16,868 nt of DNA from Pirellulaceae bacterium. Lineage in GTDB: Bacteria > Planctomycetota > Planctomycetia > Pirellulales > Pirellulaceae. Made by a program: the position numbers and the translations under genes. Of the stretch, positions 1-6,698 are shown in pieces (the first letter of the stretch is position 1; each line of letters begins with the position of its first letter). The stretch lies in NCBI GenBank assembly GCA_013002105.1, contig JABDKS010000799.1:1-16868 (forward strand), given 5' to 3'. The notes beneath the pieces were generated by a model, which did no database searches, was not told the DNA's origin, and worked only from the letters and a program-made list of their open reading frames with translations.

Positions 1-2
1 CG

Positions 3-896
3 TACGAAGTTGCCAGCCTACTCTGGTTCGACCAACATTTGAAAGGGACGATTGAATTCCCAAGAACGCCTCTAACAGAATTAGAACTTCAAACCCGCGA
101 CGGCGTGCCCACCTTGACGATTCAAACTGACAATTCGCAACCGGTTCGGTCGATCGACGTATTCTATACACACGATGGCAAAGCGAATGAAACGGCATCC
201 GATCATGATGACGTGATCAACCGTTTTTGGCGGCATAGCGCACCGAATCGCCGCGGAGATGTCTGGAAGGCAAAGCTACCGCTCCGCAGTGTCGATAAAC
301 CGCTCTGGGTCTACGCCAACGTGCGATATGAGCTGAACGAGCCAGTTTCGGGGGCTGGGTACTACTATCGAATCTATTTGGCGAGTCAATTCAACGTTTC
401 CTCATTGTTACAAAAGGTGACGCCCGAGCAATTGAAGTCGGCAGGTGCGAAAAGCTCGTCTGATCGTTTGTTGATGATCGAACCGTTCAATCAGGGGTGG
501 CAGAAGGAATGGTTTTCTTATACGCCAGATACCTGGCCACGTGCGACGCACAAGGTCGGCGACGACCAGTGGCGGGCACCGGATCAGGCAAGCCTTGCAT
601 TGCAGGTCCGCTGCAGCGAGCCGAATCAGTTGGTCGTCATGATTGATGGTTTCGCGGCAGTCGTGGACCTTCAACAACCAGGTCAGTGGCAAGACATCGT
701 TCTGAACGCGAGTGATTTTAGAAACCTGATCGACGAATCGATTCCGGGCTTTGACAACATTCGTGAATTAAAACTCAGTGACGCCGAGCGATTGAACCCG
801 GCGCGTGGCGATACGACCAAGTCCCGCATGGTGGGCAAGGCGTGGCGTGGTTCGGATCCCGAGTTTCAAAATCTTCGATGGGTGACGACACAATAG
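3..896 (+). CDS. Alpha/beta-hydrolase, C-terminal part (5' truncated by window edge)
   Basis: The reading frame is open from the left edge, and the in-frame residues before the first possible start (TTG at 39) read YEVASLLWFDQHLKG. This resembles the last helix of the alpha/beta-hydrolase (dienelactone hydrolase/acetyl xylan esterase/S9-like) fold, so the catalytic domain and the true start lie outside the window. About 280 residues follow. The first part (SIDVFYTHDG, then RFWRHS and PLWVYANVRYEL) resembles the Ig-like extension seen after this fold in planctomycete hydrolases. The end (WRAPDQASLALQVR to FQNLRWV) resembles a beta-sandwich carbohydrate-binding-like module; the FxNLRWV ending recurs in such proteins. 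The likely product is a secreted esterase or peptidase acting on polysaccharide-derived or peptide substrates, but no catalytic residue is visible here, so activity cannot be judged. The stop is TAG at 894-896. Confidence 0.72.
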   Translation, partial: YEVASLLWFDQHLKGTIEFPRTPLTELELQTRDGVPTLTIQTDNSQPVRSIDVFYTHDGKANETASDHDDVINRFWRHSAPNRRGDVWKAKLPLRSVDKPLWVYANVRYELNEPVSGAGYYYRIYLASQFNVSSLLQKVTPEQLKSAGAKSSSDRLLMIEPFNQGWQKEWFSYTPDTWPRATHKVGDDQWRAPDQASLALQVRCSEPNQLVVMIDGFAAVVDLQQPGQWQDIVLNASDFRNLIDESIPGFDNIRELKLSDAERLNPARGDTTKSRMVGKAWRGSDPEFQNLRWVTTQ

Positions 897-1018
897 GAAG
901 TGCGAGTTCCCGCGGGTCGACATCCCTACTAGCACCCGGCACGACTTCGCGATCACCTGAATCTACTGTTAATCGAAATCCTGTTTTAACCATACATCAG
1001 GCGGCGTGATTACTACCG

Positions 1019-1858
1019 ATGGCTCGATCTAAGAAAACAGCTTCTAAGCCTACGATGGCGGACGTGGCGGATAAACTGGCGCTCTACGAGACGTCCGTTC
1101 AGATGCCTGACCACGAAGTCGCGTTTTTTGAACAAGCCTATCGTGATGTTCGACAGCGAAAGCCACTTTCTCTCTGCGAAGATTTTTGCGGCACGTTTGC
1201 TGTTAGTTGCCAATGGGTCCGATCCAACGAGAACCGGACGGCAATCGGAATCGATACTTGCGAAACAACATTGCAGTGGGGCCGCGCGCACAATCTATCA
1301 CGACTGAGCGACGAACAACAAAAACGCATCACCCTTTTGCAGCAGGATGTTCGCAACGCAATCTCGCAACGAGTTGACATTCTCGCCGCGCAGAACTTTT
1401 CGTTTTACTTTTTCAGGACGCGCGGGGAACTGATCGACTACTTTCGCAAAGCGATCACCAAATTAACTGACGACGGTATTATGGTGATTGACATGATGGG
1501 TGGCGCAGAGTGTCGCATCGAAGGCCTCAGTCACACACAATCGATCGGCGAGGGAAAAGACGGCTTCAAATACCAATGGAAACAGGTTTCATACAACCCA
1601 ATTACCTCTGATGCCTGCTGTTCGATCAGTTTCTCGTTCCCAGACGGTAGCCGGATTCGCGACGCGTTCGTTTATCACTGGCGACTCTGGGGGATTGCCG
1701 AAGTGCGAGAGATCCTGGCGGAAGTCGGTTTTAGCGAAACACATGTCTATTGGGCGATCGACGATGAGTTTGACTCCGATCGTGACGGCGGTTGGGAACG
1801 TCGTCACAGTGCGCCCAGCGATGCCAGTTGGACCTGTTATTTGGTGGCGGTTCGATAG
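1019..1858 (+). CDS. Class I SAM-dependent methyltransferase
   Basis: A 279-residue protein with a Rossmann-type methyltransferase core. The SAM-binding motif I is at about residues 52-60 (LCEDFCGTF, with the E-D-x-x-G-T pattern). The acidic residue at the end of strand beta2 is D79 in AIGIDT, a motif IV-like stretch is at 124-132 (AAQNFSFYF), and a later strand reads VIDMMGG (156-162). The C-terminal third (about 185-279) is a beta-rich cap with several Trp and Tyr residues (YHWRLWG, DDEFDSDRDGGWERR) that probably shapes the substrate site. No substrate can be deduced. The ATG at 1019 has no clear ribosome-binding site; an internal ATG at 1055 (residue 13) is the alternative. The gene stands alone, 122 bp after the hydrolase and 186 bp before the next gene. 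The family call is firm; the function is unknown. Confidence 0.85.
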   Translation: MARSKKTASKPTMADVADKLALYETSVQMPDHEVAFFEQAYRDVRQRKPLSLCEDFCGTFAVSCQWVRSNENRTAIGIDTCETTLQWGRAHNLSRLSDEQQKRITLLQQDVRNAISQRVDILAAQNFSFYFFRTRGELIDYFRKAITKLTDDGIMVIDMMGGAECRIEGLSHTQSIGEGKDGFKYQWKQVSYNPITSDACCSISFSFPDGSRIRDAFVYHWRLWGIAEVREILAEVGFSETHVYWAIDDEFDSDRDGGWERRHSAPSDASWTCYLVAVR

Positions 1859-1971
1859 CGTCGTTGGCGGTGATCGTGAATCGATGTCGCAGTTCGATTT
1901 TACCTGTGCGGCCGGTTTTGCGGCGACGGGCTTGCTGATCCGAGTGGTCGCACAAAATTGCGTCAGAACGG

Positions 1972-1985
1972 GGCCGACGTCGGCC
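1972..1985. promoter_or_regulatory. 14-bp perfect palindrome, candidate operator
   Basis: GGCCGACGTCGGCC reads identically on both strands. It lies in the gap between the methyltransferase and the DUF2330-like gene, centred about 31 bp upstream of the start of a TATAAT hexamer. A dimeric repressor or activator could bind here, but this is inference from symmetry and position only. In GC-rich DNA such palindromes also arise by chance. Confidence 0.3.
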
Positions 1986-2009
1986 AACCGACCCAACGAC
2001 GGGGCGCTG

Positions 2010-2015
2010 TATAAT
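2010..2015 (+). promoter_or_regulatory. Candidate -10 element TATAAT
   Basis: This is a perfect TATAAT, 30 bp before the ATG at 2045. A TG pair lies immediately upstream, one base off the extended -10 spacing. No hexamer resembling TTGACA is present at a 16-18 bp distance, so the call rests on the -10 and its location. The AGGAGG at 2018-2023 would fall at or before the predicted transcription start and would then not serve as a ribosome-binding site for the ATG. Confidence 0.35.
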
Positions 2016-2044
2016 CGAGGAGGTTGATCGTTCATCTCTCACGA

Positions 2045-2806
2045 ATGGATAAATGCATGTGTTGCTTTTCTCGCCCGGTCAAGTCCGTCTCGGACACGAG
2101 TATCTTTGCCAGGTTAGCCGGTAAGGGCTGGCAATACCTTGTGTACAACATGACGTTTCAAGCCAGCGAAGACTTGGCAATGATATTGCCGATTCCCACC
2201 AAGAAGAACCTCGGCGAAGCGGCAGTCAAGTTCATTAGCTTGGAGAACTACCCCGATTTTTTCGATGACATGCGTTTGGGGTTCCCTGTGCCAGTGTCTC
2301 GAGGCAAAGCCGGCGGGTTTGCGGCGGAAGGAGTCGATTCTGCACTCACATTGGAAGTCGTGGATGTCGGTGCATTCGAAGCATCGTTCGTTCCGACAGT
2401 GAAAGACTTCGGCCGACTTGATGAACGATTCCGATTGGGCGAGGGCACGTGGGATTCGATTCCAAAATACAAAGACTACGGATTTGCGGTTTTTAAATTA
2501 AAGCAAGACGATCACAAAGTTCACCCGATGGCGTTTCAGTTTGCATCCTCGATCGGATGGCGATTGTTCTTTCCCACTGTTCACATTCACGACGGCAAGG
2601 TTCACCGAGACGCTAAGTTTGACCACGCGTTGTACTGTCAATTGCGAGATGTGGATTACCGACACGCACGCGAGTGGACCGAATCAACGCAGCCGGCATC
2701 ACTCTTTCTAGACATGAACAAGTCAGGTGACTTGGTCCAGGCAGACGACCACTGCTATCGGCGGTTGCTCAAGGGCACAATGAGAAACGTTGATATTTTG
2801 GTCTAG
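2045..2806 (+). CDS. DUF2330-like hypothetical protein
   Basis: A 253-residue protein of unknown function. It begins with a Cys cluster (MDKCMCCFSRPV), followed by WQYLVYNMTF and EDLAMILPIP. That order (N-terminal Cys pair, a strand ending in VY, then an acidic residue and a Leu-Pro-x-Pro turn) resembles DUF2330 proteins, and I regard this as a resemblance, not a proven assignment. The rest is rich in beta strands and aromatic residues (FPTVHIHDGKVH, FDHALYCQLRD). There is no signal peptide or membrane segment, so it is probably cytoplasmic; the clustered Cys residues could bind metal. The frame can be extended to a TTG at 2024, but that codon directly abuts AGGAGG, which is too close, so the ATG at 2045 is preferred; an ATG at 2057 is also possible. 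It appears to have its own promoter. Confidence 0.7.
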   Translation: MDKCMCCFSRPVKSVSDTSIFARLAGKGWQYLVYNMTFQASEDLAMILPIPTKKNLGEAAVKFISLENYPDFFDDMRLGFPVPVSRGKAGGFAAEGVDSALTLEVVDVGAFEASFVPTVKDFGRLDERFRLGEGTWDSIPKYKDYGFAVFKLKQDDHKVHPMAFQFASSIGWRLFFPTVHIHDGKVHRDAKFDHALYCQLRDVDYRHAREWTESTQPASLFLDMNKSGDLVQADDHCYRRLLKGTMRNVDILV

Positions 2807-3131
2807 AACCTTTTTGGCAATTTCTGTCGATCGCGACGTGCTCTATCGCGATGTTGCCAGGACAGGCCTGACCTGCAAACGACCGATACCATTCGTAAAA
2901 ATGTCCTAGCGTTTTCGTTTTGAGTTCACTGTCAAGCAGGATCATCCAACGCGGATACATCTGTGTGACTGTGGCGATCAACACCAAACTTCGGTGCCGG
3001 CCAGGAATTTGGTGCCAGAGAGTTCCATTCGGCCGAGTCGTCGCGTTAGACTTTGACAAACCGCGCCGCTGCAGGTCACTGTCGCAATGGCGATATTCGC
3101 GGAGGAACCATCCGCTCATGTTGACAACCAT
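2769..3131 (-). CDS. Doubtful small ORF antisense to the end of the DUF2330-like gene
   Basis: A 120-codon frame starting at an ATG (3131) and ending inside the 3' end of the DUF2330-like gene (38-bp antisense overlap). It fills nearly all of the 373-bp gap 2807-3179, which otherwise has no gene. The translation contains stretches such as VLIATVTQMYPRW and LGHFYEWYRSF, but I recognise no domain, and there is no well-spaced ribosome-binding site. If real, it would be transcribed divergently from the seven-helix histidine kinase, with only 48 bp between the starts. It may equally be a decayed gene or chance; confidence is low. Confidence 0.2.
   Translation of the reverse strand: MVVNMSGWFLREYRHCDSDLQRRGLSKSNATTRPNGTLWHQIPGRHRSLVLIATVTQMYPRWMILLDSELKTKTLGHFYEWYRSFAGQACPGNIAIEHVAIDRNCQKGSRPKYQRFSLCP
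2830..2852. other. Hairpin-forming inverted repeat after the DUF2330-like gene
   Basis: ATCGCGA (2830-2836) and TCGCGAT (2846-2852) form a perfect 7-bp stem around a 9-nt loop, 24 bp after the stop codon at 2806. No T-run follows, so it is not a standard intrinsic terminator. It could end or protect the upstream transcript. Confidence 0.25.
2858..2875. repeat. 18-bp near-palindrome built of four CAGG/CCTG units
   Basis: The sequence CAGGaCAGGCCTGaCCTG is symmetric apart from one A/A pair (2862 and 2871). Each half is a direct repeat (CAGG-A-CAGG), so the site combines direct and inverted repetition, as in binding sites for dimeric or tetrameric regulators. It lies inside the doubtful antisense ORF and well upstream of the seven-helix kinase. 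Confidence 0.25.
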
Positions 3132-3179
3132 CCTTTAAAGCGGGACGTCCGCGAGCACAATCAATCTGGCCGACGCACA

Positions 3180-4739
3180 ATGTTGATGCTCTCGGAATCA
3201 TTTCAAGTTGCTCTTGATTTGCTCGTGCAAATCACCGGCGACGGTGGCGGACACCGCCCGTCGATTGTTCAATATGTTGTGGCCGCTGGCATGTGGTTGT
3301 GGCTGCTGTTGATTTCGCAACTCAAATACAAGCCCACTCGGCGTGCTCACGAGTCGCTGTTGCAGCTGGGATTCGCGTTTGCACTCACGCGCGAACTGCT
3401 GATGATCACGATTAAGGTGTGCGAAGCGTACGGGTTAGTCAGCCCGGATCATTTGCACATCGTATTTCCTCCCGCCGAGCACACCTTAACTGACTTGTCC
3501 GGGTTCATTCTTGCCGGCGCCTATATTCAATACCTTTCGGGACAACAGTTGTTTGCCCGCAGGTACATGCTTTTCAGTTCGTCCAGTGTCATACTGGTTT
3601 ACCTGGCGACGTTCTGGTGGTGGGGCGGATACATCTCCGCCAATCCGCATTCGAAGTTCGGTCAGACATGGTGTGATTGGCTATTTCACAGCAACTCATC
3701 CATCTGGCTTGCCATCGCGATTGTCTATCTGTGGAGGAATGCATCGGGAAAAATTCGCAATCACGTCTGTCTGGCGTTAGGGCTATTTTTTCTTGTCACG
3801 TTCCTGAAGATTCCCGACATGGCGACGGACGAAGTCTATGAGGGAATTATTGCGCCGATCCGTCATGCCATGTATCTGCTTGCCGTCCCGATTCTAGGTT
3901 TTGTATATGTACGCGAACATGCAGCCGATCTGCTTGCTGGATTCGAGTCCTTGGAAGACCGAGTGGCTCAGCGCACTGTAAAGCTGCGGCAGGCGATCGT
4001 CGACGCTGAGTCGGCAAGTCGAGCCAAGAGTGAGTTCTTGGCCAATATGAGTCACGAACTTCGCACTCCGCTCAACGCGATCATCGGTTACAGCGAAATG
4101 CTAAAAGAAGATTTCTCTGACTCCGGACAAAGCGAGACCGTGTCGGACTTGGAAAACATACGCGGTGCTGGTTGCCACCTGCTGGGACTGATCAACGACG
4201 TGTTGGATCTGTCCAAAATCGAAGCCGGAAAGATGGAGGTGTATGCCGAGGAGTTTGACCTGAATCTTTTCTTTGACGAAGTGGTGGCGACGGTGAAGCC
4301 ACTGATCGACAAGAAAGACAACGAACTGGCTGTTGAGTGCGAAGGAAATCTCGGACTGGCCCGCTCGGATCGCACCAAACTCCGGCAGATTCTGTTCAAT
4401 CTGTTAAGTAATGCGGCGAAGTTTACCGAGGAAGGGCTGATCACATTGACAGCAAAACGGATCCATGCAGCCGGACGAGACCTATTAGAGTTCCGCGTCG
4501 CCGATACCGGGATTGGAATGACGACCGAACAACAAAAGTCGATATTCGAATCCTTCACGCAAGCCGAAGGTTCCACGACACGCCGGTTCGGCGGAACGGG
4601 ACTCGGCCTGACGATCACGAAGCATTTTTGCGAGATGCTCGATGGGCATTTGTCCGTTAAAAGCGAACCCGGCGAAGGCAGTCAATTTGTTGTACGCGTT
4701 CCTATTCTCCATGGCGAATCCGTTCCCGGCACCGCGTGA
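3180..4739 (+). CDS. Seven-helix membrane sensor histidine kinase
   Basis: A 519-residue kinase. The N-terminal half has about seven hydrophobic helices (near residues 28-47, 60-80, 104-120, 131-149, 172-186, 195-212 and 222-243) in a MASE-like sensor layout with short loops. A coiled linker (about 250-285) follows, then HisKA with SHELRTPLN (phosphoacceptor H292) and the ATPase domain: N box NLLSNAAKF (407-415), G1 DTGIGM (442-447), F box FESFTQAEG and G2 GGTGLGLT (471-478). All catalytic motifs look intact. There is no receiver or HPt domain and no response regulator beside it, so it is an orphan kinase. The seven-helix domain suggests a membrane-soluble or membrane-state signal. The frame extends upstream to 3087, but those residues are polar and unlike a sensor domain, so ATG 3180 (or 3186) is preferred; no clear ribosome-binding site precedes either. 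Confidence 0.88.
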   Translation: MLMLSESFQVALDLLVQITGDGGGHRPSIVQYVVAAGMWLWLLLISQLKYKPTRRAHESLLQLGFAFALTRELLMITIKVCEAYGLVSPDHLHIVFPPAEHTLTDLSGFILAGAYIQYLSGQQLFARRYMLFSSSSVILVYLATFWWWGGYISANPHSKFGQTWCDWLFHSNSSIWLAIAIVYLWRNASGKIRNHVCLALGLFFLVTFLKIPDMATDEVYEGIIAPIRHAMYLLAVPILGFVYVREHAADLLAGFESLEDRVAQRTVKLRQAIVDAESASRAKSEFLANMSHELRTPLNAIIGYSEMLKEDFSDSGQSETVSDLENIRGAGCHLLGLINDVLDLSKIEAGKMEVYAEEFDLNLFFDEVVATVKPLIDKKDNELAVECEGNLGLARSDRTKLRQILFNLLSNAAKFTEEGLITLTAKRIHAAGRDLLEFRVADTGIGMTTEQQKSIFESFTQAEGSTTRRFGGTGLGLTITKHFCEMLDGHLSVKSEPGEGSQFVVRVPILHGESVPGTA

Positions 4740-4754
4740 TATGACTGCCAAGCC

Positions 4755-4764
4755 GTGACGTCAC
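4755..4764. promoter_or_regulatory. 10-bp palindrome GTGACGTCAC, candidate operator
   Basis: This is a perfect palindrome 15 bp after the kinase stop codon and about 50 bp upstream of a promoter-like TGCTACAAT before the PLP-enzyme gene. Its location suits an activator or repressor site for that gene. The evidence is symmetry and position only. Confidence 0.25.
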
Positions 4765-4770
4765 ACCTGG

Positions 4771-4788
4771 CATCTGTTCCAGCAGATG
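4771..4788. other. Short inverted repeat between the kinase and the PLP enzyme
   Basis: CATCTG and CAGATG form a 6-bp stem with a 6-nt loop, 31 bp after the kinase stop. There is no T-tract, so it is a weak terminator at best; it may instead be a regulator half-site pair. Confidence 0.2.
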
Positions 4789-4811
4789 ATCGATTCTCGG
4801 TTCGGCGACCG

Positions 4812-4820
4812 TGCTACAAT
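4812..4820 (+). promoter_or_regulatory. Candidate extended -10 promoter of the PLP enzyme
   Basis: TGCTACAAT matches the extended -10 pattern TGnTAtaaT with one mismatch in the hexamer. No good -35 is seen, as often tolerated for extended -10 promoters. Predicted transcription would begin near 4827, giving a leader of about 20 nt to ATG 4847 or about 40 nt to ATG 4868. Confidence 0.35.
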
Positions 4821-4846
4821 TCCTTTGACTCCACCACATCCCCACG

Positions 4847-6658
4847 ATGTTACCCAGGGCGACAAGGATGACTGACTCCACGGACTCCGCATTGGCGGCA
4901 ATGCGAAAGATGTCACCGCGGCGGAATACAACCCACGCCGATAACGTTGATCAATTGGTTTCGGAGCAATTGATTCACTTTGGTATCGATCCCAACACTC
5001 AACACGGTAATGCTCTCGCCGGTCTAGCCCAGCGGTTGTATCAGGCGGGCGCCGATGCCGATCTACTCTGGCGATTGACGCAACAGTCGATCGAGGGACT
5101 CGATCGATCAGATCGAATCGCGTATTTCAACGCCAAGAAATTCCTATCGTTTCAAACGGCGAAACTACTCGATACGCTGCAACACCCCTTTCGCGGCAGC
5201 TATCAATCGCTGGATCTGGATTATTCCACGCAGACGGCCAAGGGTCCCTACGCCGTCTTTGATAACGTGACCGCTATCTTTTCGGCGACTCCGGTGATCG
5301 CGCGCACTGCGACCTATATCTATGCCTGCGCCGAATGGATCGAAGATGCGTTTCAGGGAAAGGAACTGTTGCTGGAAATTTATTCGCGACTTCTTAATCC
5401 AACATCTGTTTCTCTGGCAAACTTCATCGTCGACATCGAAGCCGGCCCGTACGCGACGGAATATTTTGCCTGGAACTTTAACAGCGGGATGGCCGCGATC
5501 GATGGCGTCTTGTCTCACGTCTTAGGTCGCGACGATGTTTTGATCAGCAGTCGCAATATCTATGGTGGCGCCCACCAACTGATTCATGACTGGTATGCCA
5601 AACCATCAAATTTACGGATCGGCGTCGAGTCGTTCGCCGGATACGGGGTGGATGAATTCAGTCAGTGTTGGGACGAAGTGAAACAGAAGTACGCCGATCG
5701 GTTTGCTGAAGGTCGCAAAGCGTACGTCTATCTGGAGTCGCCATGTAATCCTCATGGTTACACATTGGACGTACCAGGTATTTGTCGTGCTGCGCACGCT
5801 GCGGGATTGCGAGTCATCCTGGACGCTACAGTGGGTACGCCGTTTTTGATCCAGCCTCTGCAGAGGGAAAATCCTGACGAACGACCGGATTTTGTCATTC
5901 ACAGCTACACCAAAGACCTATCTGGAGCGGGTTCGACGATCGCCGGCGTCGTCATCGGTCGAAACCACGACATGTTTATTCCCAAAGGGCAGTCTGCCGG
6001 TGGCGTCGCATGGAATGAGACGATGTTCTGGAATGTTTATTACGTCAAAGGCGCGTTCCTGAACGCGGATACTGCATTCGAGGTCATACAGGGCATGCGC
6101 ACGTTGGGAGTTCGGATGTTGAATAAGTGCATCAATACAGAAATACTCGCACGGTTTTTCGATGCTCACCCCAGCATTCACGTTCATTGCAATGCATTGC
6201 ACGACAATGAGAATTCACGGCTACGTCAAGACCTGCTGTTTCTCGGGCTACCAGCCCCACTGTTCACGATGGATATCGACGGTGTGCCGCCGGAAGTCTT
6301 TCAGCGTTTCTTTGACTCGTTGGAACCAATGTTCGCGCACATGATCAGCCTGGGGCAGTCCAACACAATCATCAGTTGTCCTGCACTGACAACTCACAGC
6401 GAACTAGATCAAGCTGCCTTGGCGGCCAGTGGGATTGTGCCGACGACCATGCGTTTGGCAATCGGTAATGAGGACCCGAAAGATCTGATTGCACATTTCA
6501 TTCAGGCAGCACGATTGGCGATCGAGCCGCACGTGCCGGGTTTTGTTGACCAGTTTTTGGGTGCGGACGAAATCGATCAACTGGTTCACGACAGCTACGT
6601 CGACGGACACCGCCGGTACATCGAGTCGAAAGCCCCCATGGCGCAACACCTGGCTTGA
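4847..6658 (+). CDS. Cys/Met-metabolism PLP-dependent enzyme, enlarged form
   Basis: A 603-residue fold-type I PLP enzyme of the trans-sulfuration family (cystathionine gamma-synthase, methionine gamma-lyase, O-acetylhomoserine sulfhydrylase). Visible motifs: YSRLLNPT (179-186; the phosphate-binding Tyr/Arg and NPT), SGMAAIDG (213-220), IYGGAH (238-243), YLESPCNP (295-302), DATVGTP (326-332), HSYTKDLSGAGS (352-363; K356 is the predicted Schiff-base lysine) and MRLAIGNEDPKDLI (535-548). It should cleave or exchange a thiol or leaving group on a homoserine- or cysteine-type amino acid in the cytoplasm. Family members are usually about 400 residues; here about 175 residues precede YSR..NPT and the region after the lysine is longer. 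The usual D-N-T motif reads DAT. ATG 4868 (residue 8), preceded by AGGGCGA, is a plausible alternative start. The exact reaction is not deducible. Confidence 0.85.
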   Translation: MLPRATRMTDSTDSALAAMRKMSPRRNTTHADNVDQLVSEQLIHFGIDPNTQHGNALAGLAQRLYQAGADADLLWRLTQQSIEGLDRSDRIAYFNAKKFLSFQTAKLLDTLQHPFRGSYQSLDLDYSTQTAKGPYAVFDNVTAIFSATPVIARTATYIYACAEWIEDAFQGKELLLEIYSRLLNPTSVSLANFIVDIEAGPYATEYFAWNFNSGMAAIDGVLSHVLGRDDVLISSRNIYGGAHQLIHDWYAKPSNLRIGVESFAGYGVDEFSQCWDEVKQKYADRFAEGRKAYVYLESPCNPHGYTLDVPGICRAAHAAGLRVILDATVGTPFLIQPLQRENPDERPDFVIHSYTKDLSGAGSTIAGVVIGRNHDMFIPKGQSAGGVAWNETMFWNVYYVKGAFLNADTAFEVIQGMRTLGVRMLNKCINTEILARFFDAHPSIHVHCNALHDNENSRLRQDLLFLGLPAPLFTMDIDGVPPEVFQRFFDSLEPMFAHMISLGQSNTIISCPALTTHSELDQAALAASGIVPTTMRLAIGNEDPKDLIAHFIQAARLAIEPHVPGFVDQFLGADEIDQLVHDSYVDGHRRYIESKAPMAQHLA

Positions 6659-6698
6659 GTTGGGCATCTCAATGTGGCGAATAGCCGCACCAGGGATG

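Noticed and set aside
1500..2027. 175-codon + strand open frame overlapping the methyltransferase
   Set aside because: It is out of frame with a gene that has clear methyltransferase motifs, is rich in Ser/Thr/Arg/Val with no recognisable domain, and has no ribosome-binding site.
1589..2035. 148-codon - strand open frame across the methyltransferase 3' end
   Set aside because: Antisense shadow of the methyltransferase and its downstream gap; low-complexity composition and no domain.
3121..3126. TTGACA upstream of the seven-helix kinase as a -35 element
   Set aside because: No AT-rich hexamer occurs at 15-19 bp downstream; the expected -10 position reads GACGTC.
6659..6698. Possible bidirectional terminator between the convergent PLP-enzyme and dehydrogenase genes
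   Set aside because: Only a GGC/GCC stem of 3 bp with weak flanking pairs and no T-run; not enough to call.
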